Source of the DNA: Leptospiraceae bacterium
Lineage (GTDB): Bacteria > Spirochaetota > Leptospiria > Leptospirales > Leptospiraceae
Reading direction: 5' to 3'
Assembly (NCBI GenBank): GCA_024233835.1
Contig: JACKPC010000006.1
Location: 310,001 to 374,000 of the forward strand
Length of the DNA stretch: 64,000 nucleotides
In this document: piece by piece, positions 16,600 through 26,168 of the stretch
Numbering within the stretch: position 1 is the first letter of the stretch
How the letters are laid out: every line of letters begins with the position of its first letter
Made by a program: the position numbers and the translations under genes
Notes under the pieces: generated by a model
The model's database searches: none
The model's input: the letters and a program-made list of their open reading frames with translations, nothing else
Told to the model about the DNA's origin: nothing

Positions 16600-17778
16600 T
16601 CACAGCAAGTTCTCCATAGTAATAGAAGTAAATTTTGCTTCAGGAAATTTATTCATAAAAGCCCGGTTCTTTTTTTGTTTGGACATTTTAATTTCAACAG
16701 CATAAATTTCTTTTCCTTTTGTTAGAATTAGATCTACTTCAGAACCCTGTCTGCTTCTCCAGAAGTGTAAATGATAGTTTGCATTCATATAAAGATTAGC
16801 TTTCAATACTTCTATAATAATAAAATTTTCAAATAAAGCTCCTGCATCGGGTCTGAGTCGAATATCATTATAATCCTCTAATAATGCATTCCGTATGCCA
16901 AGATCTAAGAAATAGATTTTATCAGATTTGACTACAGCATCTCTGGGGTTGGGTATAAATGGTGGAATACGAACAATTAAAAAGCTATCTTCAAATATTT
17001 GAATATAACGTTTTATTGTTCGTTGATCAACCCCGAGTTTCGTAGCAAGTTCAGAATAATTCACAAGATTTCCTATCTGATACGCTAATAGCTTTAATAA
17101 ATCGGAAGCTACTCTCTGATTTTCAATCAGTCCTGTTCCCAATAAGTCTTTATAGATAATACTATCGACAAAGTTTTTTAAGTATAACCTGTCCTGCGGG
17201 TGATTGATTGAATTTGGGAAGAGTCCATAAATAAGCAGGTTTTCTAATATAGCTTTGAGATCATATAGTTTTGGAATGGTTTCTTTTTCGTTTGAGAAAA
17301 GATTATGAAATAGATTAAATTGTATTTCCGGTTCAATCCCTGTTTGAAAAAGATATTCTTCCAATGTTAGAGGGAATAAGTTATAATCAATTTTTCTTCC
17401 TGCAAGACTTTCCTGGGTTCCTTTTTTCAAATGAAAAGAAGAAGAACCTGTGAGGATGAGCTTAACACCCGGAATTTGGTCATGGATGATTTTCGCCATC
17501 CTTCCCGGATTATTCAATAGATGACTTTCATCGATAATTACACTTGAATTGGGTCGGATAAAGGTAGAATAGGTTTTCACATCATAGGATTCGAGGAGCT
17601 TTCTAACCGGTTCGTTGTCGACAAGGTAATACTGAGCCTCGGGAAAAACTCTTTGCAGAAGAGTTGTTTTCCCCGCCTGCCTCGGTCCTAAAAGGATTAA
17701 CACTTCCCTGTAGTGGGAAAAGTGCTTTTTTAGCCTCTCGTCCAGAATTCTTTGATATTTTAAGCTATCTAATGTCAT
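16600..17778 (-). CDS. AAA ATPase with DUF4143 nuclease-fold C-terminus
   Basis: 392 residues. N-terminal AAA domain has Walker A GPRQAGKTT (about 32-40) and Walker B SVIIDESH. The C-terminal DUF4143 region (about 210-390) ends in a PD-(D/E)XK-like pattern, SEVDLIL...YAVEIKMSK, and includes a helix-turn-helix-like stretch (YSELATKLGVDQRTIKRYIQ, about 235-255) usual in the family. Members are common, often multicopy, in accessory DNA; their biochemical role is poorly known and they are not proven transport or defence genes. It stands alone between repeats R1 and R2. The ATG has no clear ribosome site. Confidence 0.85.
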   Translation of the reverse strand: MTLDSLKYQRILDERLKKHFSHYREVLILLGPRQAGKTTLLQRVFPEAQYYLVDNEPVRKLLESYDVKTYSTFIRPNSSVIIDESHLLNNPGRMAKIIHDQIPGVKLILTGSSSFHLKKGTQESLAGRKIDYNLFPLTLEEYLFQTGIEPEIQFNLFHNLFSNEKETIPKLYDLKAILENLLIYGLFPNSINHPQDRLYLKNFVDSIIYKDLLGTGLIENQRVASDLLKLLAYQIGNLVNYSELATKLGVDQRTIKRYIQIFEDSFLIVRIPPFIPNPRDAVVKSDKIYFLDLGIRNALLEDYNDIRLRPDAGALFENFIIIEVLKANLYMNANYHLHFWRSRQGSEVDLILTKGKEIYAVEIKMSKQKKNRAFMNKFPEAKFTSITMENLL

Positions 17779-17826
17779 ATATTTATAGTATTTTTATACA
17801 TTCACTTGTCAAATAATATACTTTCC

Positions 17827-17985
17827 AGGCTTCCCTTCGGCTCGCCGCTGGCTCGCTCAGGGGGCGCCTTGAGCTTGGCTTCGAAATCACTTGGCTTCGG
17901 CTCCCTTCGGTCGCTCAGCCGGCGCATGTGATTAGCGAATGAAATGAGCCGAAGGGCAGTAACCGGACAGCCGGCAGACAAAGTC
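17827..17985. repeat. Dispersed palindromic repeat, copy R2
   Basis: Contains both inverted halves: GGCTTCGGCTCCCTTCGGTC then GCTCAGCCGGCG, followed by GCGAATGAAATGAGCCGAAG and GGCAGTAACCGG. It ends 2 bases before the toxin stop codon. Confidence 0.85.
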
Positions 17986-17987
17986 TT

Positions 17988-18335
17988 TCATTCATCCAAG
18001 TCTTCAATTGCTTTTTCAATTTCATGATCATCTATATTTTCAGATTCAGATTTATCGTAAATAGTCAAGAGAAACACTATGGTTATATTGTTTTCATTTT
18101 TTATTTCTAAATCCACATAGGTGATGACTCTCATCCCACCACTCTTTCCTTTGCCTTTACTCTTCACTGCTAAACGAATCTTATAAACATTTTCTCTTAT
18201 CCGAATCCCCATTTTAGGATTTTCTTTCAATTCCTCCTGTAATTCCTTCAATTCATTTTTTAGAGATGGAAATTTTTTAATTAAACGTTTTGCATTCTTT
18301 GTGAATTCACTGGTTACTCTGATCTCAACACTCAT
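17988..18335 (-). CDS. RelE/ParE-superfamily toxin
   Basis: 115 residues. The N-terminus SVEIRVTSEFTKNAKRLIKKFPSLKNEL, the following E-rich helix, and the NVYKIRLAVKSKGKGKSGGMRVITYV beta-sheet are typical of RelE/HigB-type ribonuclease toxins, with basic residues at the expected mRNA-facing surface. The C-terminal LLTIYDKSESENI is also family-like. The ATG overlaps the antitoxin gene by 11 bases, the usual antitoxin-first order. Activity is inferred from fold and context. Confidence 0.8.
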   Translation of the reverse strand: MSVEIRVTSEFTKNAKRLIKKFPSLKNELKELQEELKENPKMGIRIRENVYKIRLAVKSKGKGKSGGMRVITYVDLEIKNENNITIVFLLTIYDKSESENIDDHEIEKAIEDLDE

Positions 18336-18531
18336 CTAAAACCTCGTCAAGCGTTGAAAGATTTTCCCCATTTTTTAATGAGCCTTTTGCTTCGAGATAA
18401 CCTTTCTGAATTCCTTCCAGAATTTCATATTTCCTGATGAGTTTTTGAATTTCCAACCATTTATCTATAGGAATAATCGCATATTTCTTTTCCCCATTTT
18501 CATTGACTATATAACTTGCATTAAATTCCAT
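18325..18531 (-). CDS. Antitoxin of the RelE-type pair
   Basis: 68 residues: a short N-terminal strand-rich part (YIVNENGEKKYAIIPIDKWLEIQKLI) typical of Phd/YefM-like and related antitoxins, then an acidic tail (KNGENLSTLDEVLDEC) suited to wrap a toxin. A strong AAGGAG site precedes the ATG. It lies directly upstream of, and overlaps, the toxin gene. Confidence 0.72.
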   Translation of the reverse strand: MEFNASYIVNENGEKKYAIIPIDKWLEIQKLIRKYEILEGIQKGYLEAKGSLKNGENLSTLDEVLDEC

Positions 18532-18548
18532 TTTATCTCCTTACATTT

Positions 18549-18787
18549 GGCTTCCCTTCGACTCGGCATTGCCTCGCTCAGGGGGCGCCTTGAGCCTGGC
18601 TTGGGCTCGCTTGGCTTCGACTCGCTTTGCTCGCTCAGCCGGCGCATGTGATTCTGTGCCCCCTGAGCGAATGAAATGAGCCGATACTTCGACGCGCTTC
18701 GCTTGCTCAGTAACCGGGCAGCCGGCACATGTGATTGCTGCGCCCCCTGAGCGAATGAAATGAGCCGAAGCCTGAGCCGAAGGGCAG
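18549..18787. repeat. Dispersed palindromic repeat, copy R3 (longest)
   Basis: About 240 bases made of several stacked modules: CTTCGACTCGCTTTGCTCGC, GCTCAGCCGGCGCATGTGATT (twice in variant form), CTTCGACGCGCTTCGCTTGC with TCAGTAACCGG, and GAGCGAATGAAATGAGCCG (twice). It reaches to 2 bases before the stop of the 18790 gene, and any antitoxin promoter must lie in it. Confidence 0.85.
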
Positions 18788-18789
18788 CA

Positions 18790-21700
18790 CTACCGCAGCC
18801 ATATCAACAACCCATTTCCCCAGTGTTCATAGAAAGAATCCTTCCATGCATTTCCATTAGCATTACCAGTCCAGGAACAAACACTACTAGCACCGCTACC
18901 AAAATTTTCATCCAACCTCAAGTGTATATCTCCTCCACTTGTGTATCCATAAGAGGCCAAATTCATTCCTGCAAGACTATATGCTCCCTGATCAGCTGTT
19001 GCTGTTGTTACATATCGTATAAAAGCAGAATTTGTACAGTTTAGAGTCATATTCAAATCAGTGCATGTGTTTGTAGGACTTACTTCTGAATCTTCAAACC
19101 ATTTTTGTGCATTCGCTTGATTCATAATTTTAAACCATTTTGCAGTCTGGTTCGGATCAGCTTCTGCAACCAGATTAAATCGTGCTTTAGTTACATTATC
19201 TGTAATCATTGGTAATACTTTATCTATTCCAAGTGACGCAGGAGGATCATTATGTACCATCTTATTGCATTTTAACGCATTAGAGTTTTGTCCGGCTATA
19301 AACCAATTCATGGGTTCTGGAATATTAGCTAAACTGGAAGTATTCACTCTTGAGATAAGCGTCCACCCCCCACCATCTGTTGTCATATCACAGTAAACCT
19401 GGAATGACCCCGTTGGTCCTGTGCCATCCGGGTCGATGGTGTAAACTCCATCACCATAGGAAAGTCCTGCGTCAAGAATTTCCTTGCAGGAGCGTTTCGT
19501 GGCATCGGACTCTTTGTAAAGAGCAAGAACTTCGGTAGCATTCAAAGCACGGTTGTAGATTCGAATGTCGTCGATTGCACCATGGATTGGATACCAGCCA
19601 CCATATCCAAACATACCGAAATACAAATCATGAGAATTCCATTTGTTAAAATCAAAATTTCCTAAAAATGTAGCAAAAAAAGAACCATTTAAATAAATAT
19701 CAAATTTATCAGTATAAACAACATATGCAATATGTAACCATTCTGATAGATTATAATTTTCTAAACTAATAGTAGAACCATATGGTGGGGTGATTCCATA
19801 AAAATTTATATATATAATTCCATCGTTAAAGGAAGTGTTTGATGCATAACCAGAAAAGTCCCCACCTCTAGTGAAGAGATTATGAGCACCATTATCTACA
19901 ATAGTTCCATAACCATCCATACCACGCGATACATCAATTTTGAAAAACAAGGAAATACTCATAGAATTATTAAAAGTTAAGGAAGAACTCCGAGCTACAA
20001 AAATATTTCCCGGACTATTGAGTCCGTATCCAGAATAAGCCCGATTTGCGTTCCCGAAACGGTCGGTAGTAAGGCTCGCCCCGCCCATTGCTGTGCCGTG
20101 GTTGCCATTGCCGCTTTCGTCGTTGGCATTGCCGTTGAAGGGATAATGGGCTACAAGTCCGGTTGTGAGGTCTATTGTATTACAGCCATCGCTTAGGGTG
20201 TAGAAGTATTGGTTGACTGTTGAAGCAAGAGCATGTCCTCCTGTGGATTGCAGGTCTGTTGTCAGGCTTATGGTATAGACCGAGTTCTTTTGCAGGTTGG
20301 ATGTGGGTATCAGGGTGATGGTTTTTCCTGTAGTCGAAAGTGTTGTGGCTACTGCTGTGCCATCTGTAAGCAATTGGACATTAGTTGCATTTACCGTTGC
20401 CGGGTTTATGTCTATATTAAAGCTAAGGCTAATAGATGTATCTAAGGCCACATTACTCGCTCCGTTGGATGGATTGCTACCCATAACTAAAAGCTCATAG
20501 CGAAATTCAGCAGGTGAAGTGCCGGTTCCGCGTGCTGTTGTTACCGTTACGTAGCCGGTGGTCGAGTTATTCGGTGGTGTTACGACAAGCTCTGTTGTCG
20601 TTGCCGAAACAACTGTCGCAGACAATCCATTGAATTTCACCAGATTATCCGTTGGATTTGGATAAAAATTTGTGCCGGTGATAGTCACATTGGCACCGGT
20701 GTAGGAATCCACAGACAGAGAACTGATAGTCGGATGCTTATCGGTTATGGAAAATTGCAAAGATTTAATAATACCATCGACCGTTGAACAGGAAGAGCCC
20801 GAATACATACAGAGAGTCGGTGTCTCGCTATCATTGTCTGCATCATCTATAGCCTTTACCACTACCGGGTGAGGCTGGTTATAATCTGTCGGAGTAAACG
20901 TGACAGAACTTACATTTGTGCTGAGTGAACTCGTATCACTCAACACAATCGGAAAGGTAACATCATAGGGAGGCATTATGGATATGGAAAAATTAAGGGT
21001 TACCGAGTTTCCTTCCTCAAGATTAAAAGCAGTCGGGTTAGAAATCATATTTATATAAATTTCATTACTATCCAGAACAAAAAAACGAAGCGTAGAACTC
21101 TGAAGTTCATTACCGGAAGCTGTAACGTCACTTGCACCCATAAACGTATTGGGATCATCTAAAGTTCCGGTATACTCTACTTCCTGCGGCACATTCCAAT
21201 TACTATCGCTAAAAGTAAAACTGCTTTTATTTAGACTAATATCCGGTTTACTCGAACTTAAAAAAACCGTTCTATCCAGAACCGGTTTACCCGAAAGTGT
21301 CAGGTAAAATTTTGCTGTCTGACCTTCAACTACCGTATTCGGGCCGGTAAAGATTACAGTCGTATCCCTATCAAAAGCAATCACATCTCCTTCCGCTGTT
21401 TTCAGGTAGTCGCCCGTTGCCGTAAAAGTAATTAGCTGAGAATCATGGTCTGCATCCGAAGGAATCGTAAAGCTAAAAGTCTGTAATTCATTCCAATTGG
21501 AAGAATCAAAAAGCAGTTCTCTCTCTGTTCCATTGCTGAGACTTAAAGAAACCGGTCTCGAAACTACCGGGTCACCGGAAAGTTTGGTAAGGCAGGTAAT
21601 GCTATCTCCCTCGTGTATATCAGGAGGAGAACAATATAAGAGAATTCTTGTATCGACATCTATAATGAGAAGCTCATGTTCGACCGTCTCATAAGAATCC

Positions 21701-22692
21701 GCAGAAGCCAGGAGTTTCATCCGAATCGAACTCTCTCCGTCTTTGGCATAGCGTATATTTATGGTTTGTTCCTGAAAATAATTCGCCGGTGTAAAGGTAA
21801 GAGTATCGATAAGCCCGTTGTCATTTCGTACAGAAACCGTAACCGGTGCAGCGGGTCTGTGAGAAAGTTTAAGCTTCACAGAAGCTGCATTTCCCTCCAA
21901 CACCTGAGTATCCCCGCTAAATAGTATCTGTTTACTATCCTTATCCTGCACCTGAACCTGTAAGGAGGCAGAAATTAAATTATCTCCACGAGCACTTACA
22001 CTTACGGTTTCCGAAACTGTATTACTGTCTTTGATGGCTTTCAGACCGAGTTCCTGTTTCTGGTTCCAATTCGAAGAATCAAAACTTAAAGAAGAAGGAT
22101 AGACTTCCAGAGAAGCATGGTTTGATTGAAAGTTTAAGGTTTTCGTTTCTCCCGGGTCGGAAGATAAACACACGAACACCTTATCCGAAGTTTCTTCCTG
22201 AATACTCAGAGAAGACTTATCAAAGATAATCCGGATATCGTTATCTATGACCAGAATAGACCGGGAAAAATTGTATTTCTCGGATGTAAATGAAATATTT
22301 GCATTTTCAGAGAGAAAGTTTTCCTCTTCGAGGGCTTCTAGCTGTATAGAAATACCCGAAAGAGCCGTTTCCGAAGTAAAATGTATGGTTTCAGCACTGA
22401 GACGAAGCGACTCAGGATGAGAAGGTTTCAGGGAGAAGCTAATCTCATCTTTGAAATACAGAGGCTTAATCGTAAAAGAAAAGGATTCTCCTTCCTTAAT
22501 TCTGTCTTTAAAGTTTAAAATTTGAAAAGAAGTGACCGGAAGCTTCTGTTCTTCCGGTTTCGAAGGTGGAGAAGTATTCGTCCAGAGAAAGTGAGAATAC
22601 TCTGTTTTGCCCGGCTTAATCCGGTCAATCGCTTCTTTTGTGCAAGACTGTAATAGGAAAAAAAGGATAACTATGATATATCTCACAAACAT
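18790..22692 (-). CDS. Giant lipoprotein: Calx-beta repeats, IPT/TIG, Big_5, LamG and fibrinogen/intelectin-like domains
   Basis: 1300 residues. Signal ends LLQSC (Cys17). Residues about 40-660 are roughly six Calx-beta-like sandwiches of ~90 residues (FTPANYFQEQTINI, FDSSNWNELQTFSF type strands). Then come an IPT/TIG domain (PTISSLSVDSYTGANVTITGTNF), a Big_5 domain (NPSNGASNVALDTSISLSF), a LamG-type lectin domain opening AHYPFNGNANDESGNGNHG, and a C-terminal fibrinogen-like domain with CDMTTDGGGWTLISR. I chose ATG 22690-22692 because the same start context is conserved in two paralogues; an in-frame ATG ten codons upstream (22722) is the alternative, with the leader hairpin between them. Predicted to be surface-exposed and sugar- or protein-binding; the ligand is unknown. 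Confidence 0.82.
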   Translation of the reverse strand: MFVRYIIVILFFLLQSCTKEAIDRIKPGKTEYSHFLWTNTSPPSKPEEQKLPVTSFQILNFKDRIKEGESFSFTIKPLYFKDEISFSLKPSHPESLRLSAETIHFTSETALSGISIQLEALEEENFLSENANISFTSEKYNFSRSILVIDNDIRIIFDKSSLSIQEETSDKVFVCLSSDPGETKTLNFQSNHASLEVYPSSLSFDSSNWNQKQELGLKAIKDSNTVSETVSVSARGDNLISASLQVQVQDKDSKQILFSGDTQVLEGNAASVKLKLSHRPAAPVTVSVRNDNGLIDTLTFTPANYFQEQTINIRYAKDGESSIRMKLLASADSYETVEHELLIIDVDTRILLYCSPPDIHEGDSITCLTKLSGDPVVSRPVSLSLSNGTERELLFDSSNWNELQTFSFTIPSDADHDSQLITFTATGDYLKTAEGDVIAFDRDTTVIFTGPNTVVEGQTAKFYLTLSGKPVLDRTVFLSSSKPDISLNKSSFTFSDSNWNVPQEVEYTGTLDDPNTFMGASDVTASGNELQSSTLRFFVLDSNEIYINMISNPTAFNLEEGNSVTLNFSISIMPPYDVTFPIVLSDTSSLSTNVSSVTFTPTDYNQPHPVVVKAIDDADNDSETPTLCMYSGSSCSTVDGIIKSLQFSITDKHPTISSLSVDSYTGANVTITGTNFYPNPTDNLVKFNGLSATVVSATTTELVVTPPNNSTTGYVTVTTARGTGTSPAEFRYELLVMGSNPSNGASNVALDTSISLSFNIDINPATVNATNVQLLTDGTAVATTLSTTGKTITLIPTSNLQKNSVYTISLTTDLQSTGGHALASTVNQYFYTLSDGCNTIDLTTGLVAHYPFNGNANDESGNGNHGTAMGGASLTTDRFGNANRAYSGYGLNSPGNIFVARSSSLTFNNSMSISLFFKIDVSRGMDGYGTIVDNGAHNLFTRGGDFSGYASNTSFNDGIIYINFYGITPPYGSTISLENYNLSEWLHIAYVVYTDKFDIYLNGSFFATFLGNFDFNKWNSHDLYFGMFGYGGWYPIHGAIDDIRIYNRALNATEVLALYKESDATKRSCKEILDAGLSYGDGVYTIDPDGTGPTGSFQVYCDMTTDGGGWTLISRVNTSSLANIPEPMNWFIAGQNSNALKCNKMVHNDPPASLGIDKVLPMITDNVTKARFNLVAEADPNQTAKWFKIMNQANAQKWFEDSEVSPTNTCTDLNMTLNCTNSAFIRYVTTATADQGAYSLAGMNLASYGYTSGGDIHLRLDENFGSGASSVCSWTGNANGNAWKDSFYEHWGNGLLIWLR

Positions 22693-22722
22693 GGCAAAAA
22701 TCCCATAAGGGGATATTGCCAT
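22691..22722 (-). promoter_or_regulatory. Leader hairpin spanning two candidate start codons
   Basis: ATGGCAA(22691-22697) pairs with TTGCCAT(22716-22722), and inside it ATCCC pairs with GGGAT around a 5-base loop. Each outer arm contains one of the two in-frame ATGs. A near-copy is at 33371-33402. It could gate ribosome access; regulation is inferred. Confidence 0.55.
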
Positions 22723-22788
22723 CTTGCAGATATGTCAGAAAAAACAGCAAGATAAATTTCATCTTTCATAAAAAATATGACAAAAATT

Positions 22789-22955
22789 GGCTTGGCTTGG
22801 CTTCGGCTCCCTTCGGTCGCGGATCCTGAGCGAATGAAATGAGCCGAAGGACAGCCGACGCGCCTCCTAAGGCCGATACTTCGATGCACTTCGTTTACGG
22901 CTCCTGAGCGAATGAAATGAGTCGAAGGACAGTAACCGGATGAGTTCGAAGGGAA
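22789..22955. repeat. Dispersed palindromic repeat, copy R4
   Basis: Holds CTTCGGCTCCCTTCGGTCGC, GATCC and GAGCGAATGAAATGAGCCG as facing inverted halves, then CGATACTTCGATGCACTTCG and a second GAGCGAATGAAATGAGTCG with AGTAACCGG. It lies between two giant lipoprotein genes. Confidence 0.85.
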
Positions 22956-22958
22956 GCA

Positions 22959-25900
22959 TTATCTTATCCATACATAAGCGAAAGAATATAAAACTTTTAC
23001 TCCATTATCGGAAGGAAAAATTCCAGAAGAAAAATTTCCAGTATATACTGTATTCCATAATCCAGGTAAAATACCAACACCAATTACTCCATCAGGGGAA
23101 CCACAATCGTTTTCTTGATTTGTTATAAATCCTAATCGAACACTATACGCATATGCAAAGGATGATATAATAACATTATTAATCCCCTCCCTATTGCAAT
23201 TATACTGTAAACTACTATCCGGCACCATCGCCTTCCAAGTAGCACGGCCAAAATTTGTTGGAATATATCCTCCCTGAAACATAGTTTTAAGTGAGTCCTG
23301 AGATAATGGTATCTTTAGCTCTCGAACATCTCCTGATGTATCCATAACTAACCGTATTTCAGAATAATCTAATGTATTAAAAGCAGGGCTTTTGTATTCT
23401 TCTTTAGTTAAAGAAGGGGTTATATCCAGTGCATTTGCAGGAAATAAATCATTGTTCTCCCAGTAGACAGCATCATATTTGAATGTATCGTTGTTTCCAT
23501 CTGCCTTCAATGCCAGAGTCCAGCCACCACCATCTGTTGTCATATCACAATAAGCCCAGAATGGAGCGTCACCTCCCACTCCATCGGGGTCGATCATGTA
23601 TACATCATCACCGTGAGCCAAACCATCATCAAGTATTGCTTTACAGTTTTTTCTGACTTCTGATGTATCGTTGTAAATAGCTAACACTTCTGAATCAGTT
23701 AAAGCTTTATTGAATATTATTATATCGTCGATTTTCCCATTAAAATAACGATTTAAACCATTAACTGTTCCAATATATAGTGGTAGTTCAGAATAGGCAA
23801 TTTCACTGATTGCATTTAATGTTTCCGATAGTAATACACCATCAACGTAAATTTTAACAATAAAACCATTTTTGACAATCATAATATGATTCCACAAATT
23901 GAGCTTTACCGGTATCGCTTGTGATGCAGGGATATTGGTATATGAGTGAATATTACCATAACCAAAATAATATTCTTCATCATTATCAATATTTTTTTGA
24001 ATGACCCAGTTATAAGCATAATTCGAATTAACTATCTGAGCATGGCTCTTATCTATTATTCCAGCAAACATTAACTGAGAAGGTTTGGGATTAAAATAAA
24101 ATGATAGAGTTAAATTCTCATTTAACTCTGAAAACGTACTATTTACAAATATATAATCATCCACACCATCAAAACTATAAGCCCTGTCTTTATAATTATA
24201 CCGGTTTGTTGTCAGAGTTGCTCCGTTGGGTATTCCATGATTATTATTCCCGCTTTCATCGTCAGAATTGCCATTGAAGGGGTAGTAGGCAATCGAGCCA
24301 TCCAGCATACTATCATTATCCTGTATATATCCTTCATAACTTATATCCGGGAGAAAATCATTACTCACACTTATCATGTAGGCATCTGCTAAGAAATCAT
24401 CATCTTCTGCCTGTGTGGTAGTGATGCTGATACCAGTCTCCCAGTTTGTGCTATCAAAGGTTATACTCACAGGAGACAGGGCTAAATCTTCCTGATTATC
24501 AGATAAAGTTATGGTTCTCGCTATTCCCGGATTACCGGAGAGAGTAAGCCGAAAAAAGCTATTTTCTCCCTCTTTGAAGGGCAGGCCGACTTCTTTAAAT
24601 ACTATCTTCGTGTCCTTATCTATTATCAATAGGTCTTTGCTTGCAGTGGCAAAGCCCTCATAATTCGCCTGAATTTGCACTGTTTCGGAGGTTTCATTTC
24701 CATCGTTAGAAATAGCGGTAATCGTCAGAGTTTTTTCTGTATTATAATCTTCAGCTGTGAAATAGATGGACTCAGGGTAAATTTTTACCAGATTAGAAGA
24801 TGTAAAGCTCACTTTTGCCGGAAGAACCGGCTTCTTATTCAGCTTTACCTTATACTGAATCGTCTCTCCTTCCAGTACATTTTCTCCGCCTGTAATAAGG
24901 ATATTCTGGGAGTCTGCATCCTGAACAAAGACAGGTAAAGTTGCACTGACCAAAGAAGCAGAAGACGCCACAAGGGTAGCCGAATGGTTCAGATAGTCTG
25001 AATCTGCCGGGGCAGTAAGGCTTATCTCCTGCTCTATATTCCAATTCTCAGAAGTAAATTGGATTTCAGCCGGTGAAACACCGAGGTTCAAATTGTTCTG
25101 AATCGTTAGTTTAAGAGTTTGCGTACTCGCAGGATTGGAACTCAGGCGGACTTTTAGTTTTGCAGTACTATTTTCGGACATAGTTAAAGAGCTTACGGAG
25201 AATACAGCAGAAATGTCATTATCCACAATTTGCAGGGTTTCTACTTCTCCTGAAGAAAACCGTATCGATACATTTTCCGACACAGAGTTAGAATCTTCTT
25301 TTGCAAAAACTTGGATCTCTTTTTCTGTGCTATAGTTCTCCTTTGTGAATTCGACTTCTTCCGGGGAAAGAGAAAGGCTCTCCGGGTGCGAGAGAGAAAA
25401 CTTGAGTTTTACAGCTTCTCCGGGTTCGGTATTCAGTTTCAGACGGAATTTACAACTACTCCCTTCCTGCAAAGTTTCGGGTAGATTATATGAGAGACGA
25501 ATGTCCGTATCGTTATCCCAAATTTGAACCGACATCTCTTTTTCTGTGCCTTCGGATGTGCGAAAATGCAGAACAACACGCTCGTTCACTGAATTCGCAT
25601 CCTCTACTGCGAAGAGAGAAATTCTTTCTTCCTTTGCGTCGGCTAATAGTTCCAGTTTTTGAGAATACTCCCCATTCTCTTTTTGAAATACGAGTGCCGG
25701 GTCTTCGGACTCAAGATACATTCGGGTGGGTAAATGAGAGTTTTCTATTTTCAGTAAAAGCTGAACTTTCGTTCCCTCCTGCATCTCGGAAACCGGGTTC
25801 TGGATAGTTATTGTAGAAATCAGGTTCTCAGCCGTAACAAAAAGAGCCATGGGCACGGGACTCAGACCTTCAGGAGACATTTGCAGAACATCATAGAAAG

Positions 25901-25979
25901 CTTTCGTACACTGAGAAAAAAGAAGGACTGATAAAAGAGGAAGTCTCAGTAAAATTTTAATGATTACTCTCACAAACAT
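22959..25979 (-). CDS. Giant Calx-beta/LamG/fibrinogen-like lipoprotein, copy A
   Basis: 1006 residues; signal ends LLFSQC (Cys24). Five or so Calx-beta-like sandwiches (about 50-560), a LamG-type domain (about 570-780, opening IAYYPFNGNSDDESGNNNHG), then a fibrinogen/intelectin-like end with YCDMTTDGGGWTLALKADG. ATG 25977-25979 is the start: the frame stays open upstream only through repeat R5, and the start context matches the two paralogues. It is almost identical to copy B (30382-33372) over residues ~1-570 and through the start of the fibrinogen-like part. The LamG core and the last ~70 residues, however, are different sequences. The leader found before the other two giant genes is cut off here by R5, so it is probably read from the upstream operon. 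Likely surface adhesin or lectin. Confidence 0.82.
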   Translation of the reverse strand: MFVRVIIKILLRLPLLSVLLFSQCTKAFYDVLQMSPEGLSPVPMALFVTAENLISTITIQNPVSEMQEGTKVQLLLKIENSHLPTRMYLESEDPALVFQKENGEYSQKLELLADAKEERISLFAVEDANSVNERVVLHFRTSEGTEKEMSVQIWDNDTDIRLSYNLPETLQEGSSCKFRLKLNTEPGEAVKLKFSLSHPESLSLSPEEVEFTKENYSTEKEIQVFAKEDSNSVSENVSIRFSSGEVETLQIVDNDISAVFSVSSLTMSENSTAKLKVRLSSNPASTQTLKLTIQNNLNLGVSPAEIQFTSENWNIEQEISLTAPADSDYLNHSATLVASSASLVSATLPVFVQDADSQNILITGGENVLEGETIQYKVKLNKKPVLPAKVSFTSSNLVKIYPESIYFTAEDYNTEKTLTITAISNDGNETSETVQIQANYEGFATASKDLLIIDKDTKIVFKEVGLPFKEGENSFFRLTLSGNPGIARTITLSDNQEDLALSPVSITFDSTNWETGISITTTQAEDDDFLADAYMISVSNDFLPDISYEGYIQDNDSMLDGSIAYYPFNGNSDDESGNNNHGIPNGATLTTNRYNYKDRAYSFDGVDDYIFVNSTFSELNENLTLSFYFNPKPSQLMFAGIIDKSHAQIVNSNYAYNWVIQKNIDNDEEYYFGYGNIHSYTNIPASQAIPVKLNLWNHIMIVKNGFIVKIYVDGVLLSETLNAISEIAYSELPLYIGTVNGLNRYFNGKIDDIIIFNKALTDSEVLAIYNDTSEVRKNCKAILDDGLAHGDDVYMIDPDGVGGDAPFWAYCDMTTDGGGWTLALKADGNNDTFKYDAVYWENNDLFPANALDITPSLTKEEYKSPAFNTLDYSEIRLVMDTSGDVRELKIPLSQDSLKTMFQGGYIPTNFGRATWKAMVPDSSLQYNCNREGINNVIISSFAYAYSVRLGFITNQENDCGSPDGVIGVGILPGLWNTVYTGNFSSGIFPSDNGVKVLYSFAYVWIR
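24175..25979 (-). repeat. Long direct repeat, copy A (5' part of giant gene)
   Basis: About 1.8 kb nearly identical to 31555-33372, with scattered substitutions. Together the copies flank the RCC1/Cys-pair gene pair as direct repeats about 7.4 kb apart. Confidence 0.85.
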
Positions 25980-25983
25980 GGCA

Positions 25984-26104
25984 AAAATAGGTTTGGCTTC
26001 GGCTCCCTTCGGTCGCGGATCCTGAGCGTGCTTCGATGCACTTCGTTTACGGCTCCTGAGCGAATGAAATGAGTCGAAGGACAGCAACCGGATGAGCCGA
26101 AGCA
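25984..26104. repeat. Dispersed palindromic repeat, copy R5
   Basis: Contains GGCTTCGGCTCCCTTCGGTC-GCGGATCC, GCTTCGATGCACTTCGTTTACGG and GAGCGAATGAAATGAGTCG with AGCAACCGG. It fills the whole gap between the stop of the Cys-pair lipoprotein and the start region of giant copy A, replacing the leader seen in the paralogues. Confidence 0.85.
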
Positions 26105-26105
26105 T

Positions 26106-26168
26106 CTAAAACCCTCCGAGGCCAAATCTGACAAGGCCCAGTTTTCCGGTATCTTTTTCGGTGAAAAC
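26106..26168 (-). repeat. 63-bp identical 3'-end segment, copy 2
   Basis: Identical to 12412-12474 through the stop codon; homology then ends where repeat R5 begins. Confidence 0.9.

Noticed and set aside
18507..18728. 73-residue leftward ORF across repeat R3
   Set aside because: It is made of repeat sequence, has no ribosome site and runs into the antitoxin start; treated as an accidental frame.
25980..26105. N-terminal extension of giant copy A to 26105
   Set aside because: The extra 42 codons are entirely repeat R5, and the conserved start and lipoprotein signal begin at 25979.
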